Source: Stenotrophomonas sp. BIGb0135 (GTDB lineage Bacteria; Pseudomonadota; Gammaproteobacteria; Xanthomonadales; Xanthomonadaceae). Taken from it: DNA of 64,000 nucleotides. Position numbers and translations under genes: made by a program. The notes under the pieces are model-generated. The model was not told where the DNA came from and ran no database searches. It saw nothing but the letters and a program-made list of their open reading frames with translations. The stretch spans positions 62,001 to 126,000 of the forward strand of contig NZ_JANUDX010000004.1 of the NCBI RefSeq assembly GCF_024810105.1. Reading direction: 5' to 3'. Numbering within the stretch: position 1 is the first letter of the stretch; each line of letters begins with the position of its first letter. Of the stretch, positions 8,377 through 18,091 are shown piece by piece.

Positions 8377-9489
8377 ATGTCGCTCTTCGGTTACACCCGC
8401 GCCGGCCAGGAGCCGGGCGCCCCGCGGCCGCCGTCGCCGCTGCTGTGGATCGCGCTGATCGCGCTCATCGCCGGCCTGCTGGTGCTGGCCTTCGCCTGGC
8501 TGGCCGGCTGGATCGGTCGCGACCGCGTCACCGCGCAGGCCTTCACCGACAGCATCGAGGCCACCGGCCCACCGCACCCCGGGTTCCGCCGCGCGCACAC
8601 CAAGGGCGTGTGCGTCAGTGGCAGTTTCCAGGGCACGCCGGAGGGCGTGGCGCTGAGTTCGGCGCGCGTGTTCGCCCAGCGCCAGGTGCCGGTGCTGGGC
8701 CGGTTGTCGATCGGTGGCGGCGACCCGCATGGGCCCGACGCCAACGCACGCGTGCGCAGCATGGCGCTGCAGCTGGTGAGCGACGATGGCCAGGAATGGC
8801 GCACGGCGATGAACAGCTTCCCGTTCTTCGCGGTGCCCACGGCCGAGGCCTTCCTCGAACAGACCCGCGCCGGCATCCCCGACCCGGCTACCGGCAAGCC
8901 GGACCCGGCGAAGATGGCCGCGGTGCTGGAAAAGTACCCCAGCGCGCGCGCCTTCCAGCAGTGGGCCAAGACCGCGCCGTGGTCCAACAGCTGGGCCAAT
9001 ACCGCCTATAACGGGGTCAACAGCTTCCGCTTCACCGCCGCCGATGGCCGCAGCCACGACGTGCGCTGGAGCATGCGGCCACAGGCCGAATTCGTGGAGA
9101 TGACCGCCGACCAGCGCGCACAGGCCGGGCTGGACTACTTGGCCGACGAGTTCCAGCAGCGGCTGGCGCAGGGCCCGGTGCGCTGGGACATGTGGGTGAC
9201 CATCGCCGAAGAGGGCGACCCGGTCGATGATCCCTCGCAGGTGTGGCCGATGCAGCGTCGCCAGGTCAAGGTGGGCACGCTCAGCCTGGCCGCCATGCAG
9301 CCGCAGGCCGACGGCGCCTGCCGCGACCTCAACTATGACCCGTTGATCCTGCCCAGCGGCATCGCCGGCTCCGGCGACCCCATTCTGGCCGCACGTTCGG
9401 CGGTGTATTCGCAGTCGTTCAACCGTCGCGAGCGCGAGATCGCCAACGGCACCGGCGCCGCCGCCACCGGCAAGGAAGGTGCGAAATGA
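8377..9489 (+). CDS. Catalase-family peroxidase (SrpA-like), membrane-anchored
   Basis: This 370-aa protein has an N-terminal membrane helix (about 22-46) and then a mono-domain catalase fold. The distal His is H74 in RRAHTKGVCVSGSF. The proximal haem ligand is probably Y344 in the RSAVYSQSF motif typical of SrpA-type small catalases. At this length it is a catalase-related peroxidase rather than a full KatE. The N-terminal helix with a following periplasmic domain places it on the outside of the inner membrane. It overlaps the cytochrome b561 gene by ATGA, a common pair, suggesting the cytochrome supplies electrons so that peroxide is reduced rather than dismutated. Confidence 0.85.
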   Translation: MSLFGYTRAGQEPGAPRPPSPLLWIALIALIAGLLVLAFAWLAGWIGRDRVTAQAFTDSIEATGPPHPGFRRAHTKGVCVSGSFQGTPEGVALSSARVFAQRQVPVLGRLSIGGGDPHGPDANARVRSMALQLVSDDGQEWRTAMNSFPFFAVPTAEAFLEQTRAGIPDPATGKPDPAKMAAVLEKYPSARAFQQWAKTAPWSNSWANTAYNGVNSFRFTAADGRSHDVRWSMRPQAEFVEMTADQRAQAGLDYLADEFQQRLAQGPVRWDMWVTIAEEGDPVDDPSQVWPMQRRQVKVGTLSLAAMQPQADGACRDLNYDPLILPSGIAGSGDPILAARSAVYSQSFNRREREIANGTGAAATGKEGAK

Positions 9490-10046
9490 AGCGTGATGCC
9501 GGCCACTTCAACCTTACCGCGCGGGTGCTGCACTGGCTGATGGCGGCGATGATCCTGACCATGCTGTTCGTCGGCGTGGGCATGGTGGCCGCCCTGCACT
9601 GGCGACCGATGCTGGTGGACCTGCACCGCCCGCTGGGCATCGCGATCCTGCTGCTGGTGATCGTGCGCCTGTACAACCGCCTGCGGCATCGCCCGCCGCC
9701 GCTGCCGGCCGACCTGCCGGCCTGGCAGGCCGCTGCCGCGCATGCCTCGCACTGGGTGTTGTATGGGGCGATGCTGGCGATGCCGCTGGTGGGCTGGTCG
9801 ATGCTGTCCGCTGGCGGTTACCCGATCGTGATGTGGTCCGGCTTCAACCTGCCGCCGATCGTGCCGCATGATCCGGCGCTGTACGCGGCACTGCGCAGCG
9901 CGCACAGCCTGCTGGCCTATGTGTTGTTCGCCACGGTGGTGGTGCACTTGTCCGCCGCGCTGTTCCACCTGTGGGTGCGCCGCGACGGGGTATTCCAGGC
10001 GATGGCGAAGGGCCCGGGGAACACCCGCGACGACCCCACCCGGTAG
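9486..10046 (+). CDS. Cytochrome b561 (di-haem, four-helix)
   Basis: This 186-aa inner-membrane protein has four membrane helices. The paired haem ligands expected of bacterial b561 are visible: H16 in RVLHWLM, H47 in DLHRPLG, H140 in RSAHSLLAY and H154 in VVVHLSA. It would move electrons from the quinone pool to the periplasmic face. The 4-bp overlap with the catalase-like gene makes that protein its likely partner. The stop codon TAG lies inside a GTAG hairpin shared with the convergent downstream gene. Confidence 0.87.
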   Translation: MKRDAGHFNLTARVLHWLMAAMILTMLFVGVGMVAALHWRPMLVDLHRPLGIAILLLVIVRLYNRLRHRPPPLPADLPAWQAAAAHASHWVLYGAMLAMPLVGWSMLSAGGYPIVMWSGFNLPPIVPHDPALYAALRSAHSLLAYVLFATVVVHLSAALFHLWVRRDGVFQAMAKGPGNTRDDPTR

Positions 10047-10072
10047 CGCCGGCCAACGCTCGGTACTACCGG
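10040..10072. repeat. GTAG palindrome at a convergent gene junction (SMAG-like)
   Basis: CCGGTAG at 10040-10046 pairs with CTACCGG at 10066-10072, with a partly paired GCCGGCC-type interior. The GTAG base and GCCGGC core recall SMAG repeats described in Stenotrophomonas. The stop codons of both convergent genes (TAG at 10044-10046; complement CTA at 10066-10068) lie within it, so it may act as a two-way terminator. Confidence 0.5.
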
Positions 10073-11031
10073 GCGGCGAGGAAGCCGTCGACCAGCGCGC
10101 GGTAGCGCTGCCGGTGCTGCTCGCAGCGGGCCCGCACGGTGTCCGGCTTGCCGGTCGCCATGCGTTCGCCCTTGCCCAGCAGCAGGGCGTCGTACTGTGC
10201 GCTCTCGTAGCGCTTGCCCTGGTGGCCCACGAACACGTCGGGCAACTGGTAGAACGCGGCCAACGGCAGCGCGGCGCGTGGATCGCGGGCGGGAAGCTCG
10301 CGGTTGTTGCCATCGGTCGGCACCGCGGCCGGCCGCAGCGCGCCCTCCACGTGCGGGAGGTTGGCCTCGATCCAGGCGAAGTCTTCCAGCGGCAGCGCGT
10401 TCATGCCCAGCTCCAGCGTCCGCAGCTGCGCCAACCCCTGCAGCGCGCCCAGCACGGGAAACGTCTTCGGCGCGCGGAACCAGGTCAAGCGCAACCGCTC
10501 CAGGGCGGGCAACGTGGCCAGGAAGCCGAGGTCCTGCACCGGCTGGTCCCAGTCCAGGGTGCCGACGATGGCCAGGTCGCGCAACGTGCGTGAACCGCCC
10601 AGCCCGGCGAAGTCGCTCACCCGGCGCAGGTTCTCCAGGTGCAGCGCCTGCAGGGCGGGCAGGCGGCCCAGCGGCGACAGGTCGGCCACGCCGGAGACGT
10701 ACTCCAGCACCAGCTCGCGCAGCCCGGTCATGCCCTCCAGCATCGCCAGCGTCGTCGGCCGGGCGTGGCTGATCCGCAGCGCCGTGAGCTGCGGCAACTG
10801 CGCCAGCGCCTGCAACTGTGCCGCGTCGGGCTCGTGCAGGGTGAGCTCGCGCAACTGCGTGAGCTGCAGCACGCGGGTCCAGTGGCGGTCGCGGCGGGTC
10901 AGCGTCAGCCGGGTGGCGTCGTCGGGCACGTCGGCCACGTCCTCGCTATGGCATGCCCAACGCTGTGCGTTCGGGGTGATGGTCCACACGCCCTCGGCGC
11001 GGTCGAGCAGGTCGGCGAAGTGGTGTTTCAT
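10066..11031 (-). CDS. Leucine-rich-repeat-like protein, unknown function
   Basis: This 321-aa soluble protein has no signal peptide. Residues about 45-215 hold roughly seven irregular 23-25-residue repeats of the form LxxLxxLxLxx(n)LxxL (for instance LTQLRELTL, LPQLTALRI, MTGLRELVLEY, LPALQALHL, LPALERLRL, LAQLRTLEL), forming a leucine-rich-repeat solenoid. The C-terminal 90 residues are different and charged. I know no specific function; cytosolic LRR proteins usually bind other proteins. The start at 11031 gives MKHHFADLL. It lies 40 bp downstream of the response regulator on the same strand, so it may be read through from the two-component operon. Confidence 0.68.
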   Translation of the reverse strand: MKHHFADLLDRAEGVWTITPNAQRWACHSEDVADVPDDATRLTLTRRDRHWTRVLQLTQLRELTLHEPDAAQLQALAQLPQLTALRISHARPTTLAMLEGMTGLRELVLEYVSGVADLSPLGRLPALQALHLENLRRVSDFAGLGGSRTLRDLAIVGTLDWDQPVQDLGFLATLPALERLRLTWFRAPKTFPVLGALQGLAQLRTLELGMNALPLEDFAWIEANLPHVEGALRPAAVPTDGNNRELPARDPRAALPLAAFYQLPDVFVGHQGKRYESAQYDALLLGKGERMATGKPDTVRARCEQHRQRYRALVDGFLAAR

Positions 11032-11071
11032 CGGCGGCGCATCCGGTCCATGGAGCGCACAGGATACCGGC

Positions 11072-11674
11072 CTACAACCAGCCTTTCTGCCGCGCCAGCC
11101 GATACGCTTCGATCCGGTTGGCCACGCCCAGCTTGCCGATGCATTCGGACAGGTAGTTGCGAACCGTGCCATGCGACAGCCCGAGCTGGGCGGCAATCTC
11201 GCTGGCCGAGCGGCCGTCGCCGGACAGGCGCAGCACCTGGCGTTCGCGGTCGTTGAGCGGGTCGGCCTGCGACCAGGCATCCAGCGCCAGCTGCGGGTCG
11301 ATCGCACGGCCGCCATGCTGCACCTGGCGCAAGGCATCGGCCAGGCGTTCGGCCGGGGCGTCCTTGAGCAGGTAGCCGCACACGCCGGCATCCAGCGCGC
11401 GGCGCAGGAAGCCCGAGCGCGCGAACGTGGTCACGATCACGACCTTGATCGGCAGCTGCTGGCGCGCGATGCGCTGGGCCAGCTCCAGGCCGGACAGCCC
11501 GGGCATTTCAATGTCGGTGACCAGGATGTCCGGCTGCAGCTGCTGCAGCATGCGCCACGCGGTTTCGCCATCGGCCGCGCTGCCCAGCACCTCGATGTCC
11601 GGCTCCAACCCCAGCAGCGCCGACAACGCGCCGCGCACCATCGCCTGGTCTTCGGCCAATACGATGCGGATCAT
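11072..11674 (-). CDS. NarL/FixJ-family response regulator (DesR-like)
   Basis: This 200-aa two-domain regulator has a receiver domain (1-120) with phospho-acceptor D54 in VTDIEMPG, the acidic pair E8/D9 and K104 in LLKDA. A LuxR-type helix-turn-helix follows (about 137-195, with LNDRERQVLRL and GLSHGTVRNYLS). Its ATG overlaps the stop of the sensor kinase gene (TCAT/ATGA at 11671-11674), so they are a cognate pair. Length and domain make-up match DesR/YxjL-type regulators that control neighbouring ABC exporters. The likely target is the ABC operon of which it is a part and/or the divergent efflux operon. Confidence 0.9.
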   Translation of the reverse strand: MIRIVLAEDQAMVRGALSALLGLEPDIEVLGSAADGETAWRMLQQLQPDILVTDIEMPGLSGLELAQRIARQQLPIKVVIVTTFARSGFLRRALDAGVCGYLLKDAPAERLADALRQVQHGGRAIDPQLALDAWSQADPLNDRERQVLRLSGDGRSASEIAAQLGLSHGTVRNYLSECIGKLGVANRIEAYRLARQKGWL

Positions 11675-12897
11675 GGCGCGGCTCCGCCCGGGACGGCATC
11701 GGGGGCGAGTACCGGCAGTACCGGCGCGGTCGCCGCCGGCAGGGTGACCCGCACCGTGAGGCAGGTGCCCTCGCCCTTCGCCGACTGCAGGGCCAGCGTG
11801 CCACGCAGCGCGCTGACGCGTTCGCGCATGCCGCTCAGGCCGTTGCCATCGACGTGGACCCCGCCGCGGCCGTCGTCGCGGATCTGCATCAACAGGCTGC
11901 GTCCGTCCTGTTCGAAGCTGACCCATGCCTGCCGCGCCTGGGCGTGGCGGGCGACGTTGGTGACCGCCTCGCGCAGCACCAGCGACAGCGCGCGTTCGAT
12001 ATCGACCGGCATCGGCGGCGGCGGTGCGTAGTGCAGGTGCACGTGCTGGTACTCCAGCAGCAACCGCGCCGAGGCCAGCTCGGCGGCCAGATCGCTGGCG
12101 CGGATGCCGGTGACCGCACTGCGCACTTCGGCCAGGGCCTGCCGCGCGATGGTCTCGGCCTCGGCCACTTCGCGGCGCGAGCCCAGCGGATCACGCTCGG
12201 CCAGCTTGCGCGAGAGCTCCAGCTTCAGGGTGATCAGGGACAGGGTATGCCCCAACAGGTCGTGCAGGTCGCGGCCGATGCGCTCGCGTTCGGCAGTGGC
12301 GGCCAGCCGCCGCACTTCCTCCTGCGACAGCTGCAACGCCGCATCGCGGTCCTTGTTGAGGCGCTCGACGTTGACGATGATGCCGATGATCAGCGCCATC
12401 GACGGGATCCACACCACCAGTTGCCACTGGTAGCCCACCCAGAGCGCGATGCCGACGAACAGGCCATTGACCGCCAGCAGCTGCAGCATGTGCCGCCACA
12501 TCGAGGTGTTGCGGCACACCCGCAACATCACGCAGCCGAAGATGAAGTAGCTGATGCCCGACGGGTACCACGGCAGCAGGACCAGGCCCATCGCCAGCAT
12601 CGCCATCGCATAGCGCGGCCCATGGTGGCGCGGCGCCAGCAGCAGACGGACGTACAACGCCAGGAACAGCGGGTAGGTCAGCAGGGTCAGCCACAGCCAG
12701 CGCAGCGTGTAGCCGTTGCTGAAGATCGGGGTGAAGAACACCCAGCCGGTCCACAGCAGGTGCACCGCGTCGGCCCAGGCCGGCTTGCCACGGCGCAGGT
12801 TGTCGGCCACGGACGAATCCGGTGCAGGGCGCAGCAGCGAGGCGATCCAGCGCGATGACACGGGCGGTTCCAGGGCGGGGTGGTCAGGCGCGATCAT
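11671..12897 (-). CDS. Sensor histidine kinase, HisKA_3 type (DesK-like)
   Basis: This 408-aa membrane kinase has five or six membrane helices in residues 45-178, with no large periplasmic domain, like DesK-type sensors that monitor the membrane. The dimerisation helix follows, with phospho-acceptor H212 in RDLHDLLGHTL. The ATPase domain has the N-box LREAVTNVARHA and G-box DDGRGG/GNGLSGMRERV. It partners with the response regulator that overlaps its 3' end. The ABC permease gene lies 18 bp upstream, so kinase, regulator and exporter form one operon. A membrane or envelope signal is likely but not proven. Confidence 0.9.
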   Translation of the reverse strand: MIAPDHPALEPPVSSRWIASLLRPAPDSSVADNLRRGKPAWADAVHLLWTGWVFFTPIFSNGYTLRWLWLTLLTYPLFLALYVRLLLAPRHHGPRYAMAMLAMGLVLLPWYPSGISYFIFGCVMLRVCRNTSMWRHMLQLLAVNGLFVGIALWVGYQWQLVVWIPSMALIIGIIVNVERLNKDRDAALQLSQEEVRRLAATAERERIGRDLHDLLGHTLSLITLKLELSRKLAERDPLGSRREVAEAETIARQALAEVRSAVTGIRASDLAAELASARLLLEYQHVHLHYAPPPPMPVDIERALSLVLREAVTNVARHAQARQAWVSFEQDGRSLLMQIRDDGRGGVHVDGNGLSGMRERVSALRGTLALQSAKGEGTCLTVRVTLPAATAPVLPVLAPDAVPGGAAP

Positions 12898-12915
12898 GCC
12901 AGTTTCCTCCGCCGC

Positions 12916-13689
12916 TCACCCGACCCGGCGCAGCCGGCGCCGGGCCAGCCCCAACGCCGCGGCCGTGACCGCCAGCAACACCGCGACATGCACCGCCGCG
13001 CTGCCCTGCGCGGGCATGCCGACCGCCGGCAGGGCCAACTGGGCCAGGTGCCAGGTCGGCCACAGCGGGGCCAGCGTACCGAAGACCGGGGGCAACCCGG
13101 ACAACGGCAGCCACAGCCCGGACAGCAACGCCAGCGGCAGGTAGACCAGGTTGACCACCGCCGGCGCCGCACTGGCACTGACGTGGCTACCGATCCACAG
13201 GCCGATCGCACCGAGCGGCAGCGCGGCGAAGGCGGCCACGGCGAGCAGGTGCACCAGCATGCGCGGCGACAGCGCCACCCCGGCCAGCGCCGCCACGCCG
13301 ATCAGCACCGTAGCCACCAGCAGCGCGAACAGTACCGCCATCAGCAGCCGTGCCAGCAGCGGTGCCATCGGCGGCATCGGCAATGCACGTTTCAACGTGA
13401 GCAGCCCGCCCTCGCGGTCCAGCGCCAACTGCACGCCGAAGCCGAACAACGCCGGTGCCATCGCGCCGAACACGCAGTAGGTGGCGAGCAGGTACTGCGC
13501 GGCGTGGCCGCGGCCCAGCAACAGGCCGAACAGCGAATAGAACAGCACCGGGAACAGCAGCGAGGGCAGCATGAAGGCCGGCGTGCGCCAGGCGCGGCGC
13601 AGTTCGCACAGCGCTTCGGCACGGTAGATGCGCAGGCGCGACGCGCGCGGGTGGATCGCGGAGATCGCAGCAGGGGTCAAGGTGTTCAT
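12916..13689 (-). CDS. ABC-2 type transporter permease
   Basis: This 257-aa protein has six predicted membrane helices and the general layout of ABC-2 permeases. Its short soluble N-terminus holds a basic Arg-rich helix (about 20-35). The start ATG at 13689 overlaps the stop of the ATPase gene by 4 bp, so the two form one exporter. Small ABC-2 exporters next to DesKR-type kinases commonly move lipids, antibiotics or peptides; no substrate can be named here. The reading frame open upstream to 14070 is only a shadow of the ATPase gene. Confidence 0.82.
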   Translation of the reverse strand: MNTLTPAAISAIHPRASRLRIYRAEALCELRRAWRTPAFMLPSLLFPVLFYSLFGLLLGRGHAAQYLLATYCVFGAMAPALFGFGVQLALDREGGLLTLKRALPMPPMAPLLARLLMAVLFALLVATVLIGVAALAGVALSPRMLVHLLAVAAFAALPLGAIGLWIGSHVSASAAPAVVNLVYLPLALLSGLWLPLSGLPPVFGTLAPLWPTWHLAQLALPAVGMPAQGSAAVHVAVLLAVTAAALGLARRRLRRVG

Positions 13690-14585
13690 GCGGCGTCCCG
13701 GGTCAGTTCGACGAAGGCGTCGGCCAGGCCGCCGCCATGCACTTCCAGTTCCTGCAGGTCCGGGTCTTCGGCGAGCAGGCGGGCGACCACCGGCTCGGCC
13801 GGTTCGGCCAGCAGCTGCAGGCGCAGCCCATCGCGCTGCACCTCGCGCACGCCCGGCCAGGTCCTGACAAGCGCCGCATCCAGCTCGCTGCGGCAGCGGA
13901 TCCGGCGCGGCGCCAACTGCTGACGGAACTGCGAAAGCGGGCCGTCGGCGAGCACGCGACCGCGCTCGATCACCACCACCCGCTGGGCCAGCGCTTCGGC
14001 TTCTTCCAGATAGTGGGTGGTGAGCAGTACCCCGCAGCCCTCGCCGGCCAGTTGCCGGATCGCCTGCCACAGCCCCTGCCGCGCCTGGATATCCAGGCCG
14101 GTGGTGGGCTCATCCAGGAACAGCAGCTGCGGCCGCCCGCACAGCGCGATGGCGAACTGCACCCGGCGCTGCTGGCCGCCGGACAAACGGCCGTAGCGGC
14201 GCGTGGCCAGGTCGGTCAGCCCGGCCAGGGCCAGGCACTCCTGCAGCGGGCGCGGGTCGTCGTAGCAGGCACGGGCCAGGTCGATCAGCTCGCCCACCTG
14301 CAGCACCGGCGGCAGCGCGGTGCTCTGCAGCATCACGCCGATGCCGCGCCGGCTGGCCCGCTGCTGCGGATCCCCACCGAGCAGCTCGGCCCGACCGGCA
14401 TCCACCGCGCGCAGCCCCAGCAACACCGATATCGCGGTGCTCTTGCCCGCGCCGTTGCGGCCGAGCAGGGCCAGCACCTCGCCGCGCTGCAGCGCGATGC
14501 TCACGCCCTGCAGCGCGGCCACGGCACCGTAGCGCACCTGCACGTCCTGCAGGCTGGCCAGGGGAAGAAGGGAGGGATCGGACAT
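13686..14585 (-). CDS. ABC transporter ATP-binding protein
   Basis: This 299-aa ATPase carries Walker A GRNGAGKST (42-50), signature LSGGQQRRV, Walker B LLFLDEPTTGLD, and the H-loop in TTHYLEEAEAL. After about residue 215 it has an extra C-terminal domain, as in the drug-exporting ATPases of the DrrA/CcmA type. It drives the ABC-2 permease overlapping its 3' end. It is the first gene of the operon ATPase-permease-kinase-regulator, transcribed away from the MacA-like gene across a 206-bp divergent control region. Confidence 0.88.
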   Translation of the reverse strand: MSDPSLLPLASLQDVQVRYGAVAALQGVSIALQRGEVLALLGRNGAGKSTAISVLLGLRAVDAGRAELLGGDPQQRASRRGIGVMLQSTALPPVLQVGELIDLARACYDDPRPLQECLALAGLTDLATRRYGRLSGGQQRRVQFAIALCGRPQLLFLDEPTTGLDIQARQGLWQAIRQLAGEGCGVLLTTHYLEEAEALAQRVVVIERGRVLADGPLSQFRQQLAPRRIRCRSELDAALVRTWPGVREVQRDGLRLQLLAEPAEPVVARLLAEDPDLQELEVHGGGLADAFVELTRDAA

Positions 14586-14666
14586 CGGGGCGCGCTCCGT
14601 GACGGGATGGGCACAGACTGGCGCCCTGCCGGCCCCGGTCCCAGTGGCCGGCGTCAGCGCAAGCAG

Positions 14667-14680
14667 GTGACAGCTGTCAC
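14667..14680. promoter_or_regulatory. Perfect palindrome GTGACAGCTGTCAC, candidate operator
   Basis: This 14-bp perfect palindrome sits in the 206-bp gap between the divergent ABC operon (ATG at 14585) and MacA-like operon (ATG at 14792), roughly 80 and 110 bp from the two starts. Symmetric sites of this size suit dimeric NarL-type regulators, so the DesR-like regulator of this locus is the natural candidate. This is inferred from position and symmetry only. Confidence 0.45.
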
Positions 14681-14791
14681 TGCCGGGCCGCCCGGGCGGC
14701 AGGCATGCTGTGCACCACCCGGCCCAGCGCCGGTTTGCCCCGCCAGCACCGTTGCGGTCACACTCGGCCCGATTCCCCGTCCAGACTCACG

Positions 14792-16033
14792 ATGAACACA
14801 TCCGCTGAACTGCTCAAGGAACTTCGCATCGACCGCAAGGCGGCCACGCCGCCGCCGTCCTCGCCCCGCCGTGGGCGCTGGATCGGGCTGGCGATCCTCA
14901 TCGTGCTGCTGCTCGTCGGCATCGGCTGGTTCGTGTTCGGCCGGCAACGCGCCATCGAGGTGACCACCGCGCCGGTGGTGGCCATCCAGCAGGGCAGCGC
15001 CAGCAGCTCGGTCCTGGATGCCAGCGGCTATGTCGTGGCGCGGCGCATGGCCACCGTCTCGGCCAAGATCACCGGCAAGGTCCGCGAGGTGATGATCGAA
15101 GAAGGCATGCGGGTGGAAGAAGGCCAGGTGATGGCCACGCTCGACCCGATCGATGCCAATGCCCAGCGCAGCCTGTCGGCCTCGCAGCTGGAGGCCGCGC
15201 GCAGCCAGCTGGCCGGACTGCAGGCGCAGGTGGCCCAGGCCAATGCCGAGGCCGGCCGCCTGCAGACGCTGGTGGGCCAGCAGCTGGTCTCGCGGTCGCA
15301 GTACGACCTGGCCATTTCCCAGCGTGACAGCCTGCGTGCACAGCTGCGCACGGCCGAACGCAACACCAAGGTGGCCAACGACGCACTGGCCATCGCCGAC
15401 CTCGGCGTGGACAACAACACCGTGCGCGCCCCGTTCTCCGGCGTGGTCACCGCCAAGGCCGCGCAGCCGGGCGAGATCGTGTCGCCGCTGTCGGCCGGCG
15501 GCGGCTTCACCCGCACCGGCATCGGCACCATCGTGGACATGGAATCGCTGGAGATCGAGGTGGACGTGGGCGAGTCGTTCATCGGCCGCGTGCAGCCGAA
15601 GATGCCGGTGGAAGCCACCCTCAACGCCTACCCTGACTGGAAGATCCCGGCCGAGGTGATCGCCATCATCCCCACCGCCGACCGCGGCAAGGCCACGGTC
15701 AAGGTGCGCGTGGCACTGAAAGTGAAAGACCCGCGGATAGTGCCGGAGATGGGCGTGCGGGTGAGCTTCCTGGAAGCCGCGCAACCGGCCCGGGCGGCCG
15801 CGCCCAAGGGCGTGCGCGTACCTGCCACGGCGATCGTGGAGCGCGACCAGAAGACGGTCGCCTTCGTGGTCGGGGACGACAGCCACGTCGAACAACGCGC
15901 GGTCGTTGCCGGCGCCACGCTCAACACCGATCGCCAGGTCAACCAGGGGCTGAGCGCTGGCGAGGTGGTGGTACTGGACCCGCCGGCGGACCTGCACGAC
16001 GGCAGCAAGGTCGTGGAAAAACAGCAGCAATAG
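14792..16033 (+). CDS. Periplasmic adaptor (membrane fusion) protein, MacA/HlyD-like
   Basis: This 413-aa protein has an N-terminal inner-membrane helix (about 30-50), then a lipoyl/barrel-sandwich half-motif (about 65-110), a long helical hairpin (about 113-190, with LQAQVAQANAEAGRLQTLV), the second half-motif (FSGVVTAKAAQPGEIV), and beta-barrel and membrane-proximal domains. It links an inner-membrane ABC permease to an outer-membrane channel. With the ATPase and two permeases downstream it forms a MacAB-type system; no TolC-like gene is nearby. The ATG at 14792 matches the start of the amphipathic N-terminus MNTSAELLKEL. Confidence 0.85.
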   Translation: MNTSAELLKELRIDRKAATPPPSSPRRGRWIGLAILIVLLLVGIGWFVFGRQRAIEVTTAPVVAIQQGSASSSVLDASGYVVARRMATVSAKITGKVREVMIEEGMRVEEGQVMATLDPIDANAQRSLSASQLEAARSQLAGLQAQVAQANAEAGRLQTLVGQQLVSRSQYDLAISQRDSLRAQLRTAERNTKVANDALAIADLGVDNNTVRAPFSGVVTAKAAQPGEIVSPLSAGGGFTRTGIGTIVDMESLEIEVDVGESFIGRVQPKMPVEATLNAYPDWKIPAEVIAIIPTADRGKATVKVRVALKVKDPRIVPEMGVRVSFLEAAQPARAAAPKGVRVPATAIVERDQKTVAFVVGDDSHVEQRAVVAGATLNTDRQVNQGLSAGEVVVLDPPADLHDGSKVVEKQQQ

Positions 16034-16216
16034 CGCGCCGCGCCGGAAGGGCGCGGCGATGCCATGCAAGCGCGCTACCCGTGCCGTGCCGGCGCGCAGG
16101 CAGGCTGCTGTCCGCCACTGCGCCCTGTCCGGCCACGGCCCCCCTCGTCGCATGCAGGCGCGTGCCGCTGCATGCCATTGCGTTTTCGATCCGCCTTGAT
16201 CCACGGAGAACCGCTC

Positions 16217-16906
<690 letters not shown>

Positions 16907-16920
16907 CGGAGGCTGCCGCG

Positions 16921-18081
16921 ATGAAGTATTTCTCGCTGATCTGGGCGCAGTTGTTCCGCAGCAAGACGCGCACGCTGCTGACGCTGCTCTCGGTAGTGGC
17001 CGCCTTCCTGCTGTTCGGCATGCTCGACTCGGTGCGGGTGGCGTTCAACTCCGGCGGCGACACCATCGAGGGCGCCAAGCGGCTGGTGGTGTCCTCCAAG
17101 CTGTCGATCACCCAGAGCCTACCGTTGCGCCTGCTGCGCGATATCGAAGCCACGCCCGGCGTGCGCCAGGTGAACTACGCGATGTGGTTCGGCGGCATCT
17201 ACCAGGACCAGAAGAATTTCTTCCCGAGCTTCTCGGTCTCGGACAACTACATGGACCTGTACCCGGAGCTGGAGCTGCCACCCGCCCAGGCCGAGGCATT
17301 CAAGAACACGCGCACCGGCGCGCTGGTGGGGGAGTCGCTGGCCAAGCGCTTCGGCTGGAAGATCGGCGACACCATCCCGATGCAGGCCACCATCTTCCCG
17401 CGCCAGGGCAGCAACGACTGGCCGCTGCAACTGGTGGGGATCTACCGGGCCAGGGACCGCAAGAACGCCGCGGCGGAGGGCCAGCTGCTGCTGCACTGGA
17501 GCTACTTCGACGAGTCCAACGACTACATCAAGAACCAGGTGAGCTTCTACACCGTGCAACTGGACGACCCGGCGCATGCCTCGCGCGTGGCCCAGGCGAT
17601 CGATGCGCTGTCGCTGAACTCCGACCGCGAAACCAAGTCGCAGACCGAAGCGGCCTTCTCGCAGGCATTTGCCAAGCAGTTCGCCGATATCGGCCTGATC
17701 GTCACCGGCATCATGGCCGCGGTGTTCTTCACCCTGGTGCTGCTGACCGGCAACACCATGGCCCAGGCGGTACGCGAGCGCATCCCGGAACTGGCGATCC
17801 TCAAGACGCTGGGCTTCAAGGATGGCACCGTGCTGGTGCTGGTCATGGTCGAATCGGTGCTGCTGATCGTGCTCGGGGGGCTGCTCGGCATGGGCCTGGC
17901 ATCGGTGGTGATGCCGGTGGTCAGCGCCAGCAGCAACGGGATCATCAACCTGCCCGGCGTGCCGGCGCAGACCTGGGCGATGGCAATGGGGCTGATGGTG
18001 GTGATCGGGATCGTGGTGGGGCTGCTGCCGGCCCTGCGCGCGCAGCGGTTGAAGATCGTCGATGCATTGGCCGGACGCTGA
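16921..18081 (+). CDS. ABC transporter permease, FtsX/MacB family (first of two)
   Basis: This 386-aa protein has the MacB topology: one N-terminal helix (about 18-35), a large periplasmic domain (about 40-255), and three C-terminal helices (about 260-380) holding the FtsX domain with RERIPELAILKTLGF, the conserved stretch contacting the ATPase. It starts 14 bp after the ATPase gene and is followed 10 bp later by a second permease, so the transporter is probably a heterodimer. Confidence 0.85.
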   Translation: MKYFSLIWAQLFRSKTRTLLTLLSVVAAFLLFGMLDSVRVAFNSGGDTIEGAKRLVVSSKLSITQSLPLRLLRDIEATPGVRQVNYAMWFGGIYQDQKNFFPSFSVSDNYMDLYPELELPPAQAEAFKNTRTGALVGESLAKRFGWKIGDTIPMQATIFPRQGSNDWPLQLVGIYRARDRKNAAAEGQLLLHWSYFDESNDYIKNQVSFYTVQLDDPAHASRVAQAIDALSLNSDRETKSQTEAAFSQAFAKQFADIGLIVTGIMAAVFFTLVLLTGNTMAQAVRERIPELAILKTLGFKDGTVLVLVMVESVLLIVLGGLLGMGLASVVMPVVSASSNGIINLPGVPAQTWAMAMGLMVVIGIVVGLLPALRAQRLKIVDALAGR

Positions 18082-18091
18082 GGAGACCCGC

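Noticed and set aside
7123..9057. 644-aa minus-strand open frame opposite the aminopeptidase and catalase genes
   Set aside because: It spans two unrelated real genes on the other strand and shows typical shadow composition.
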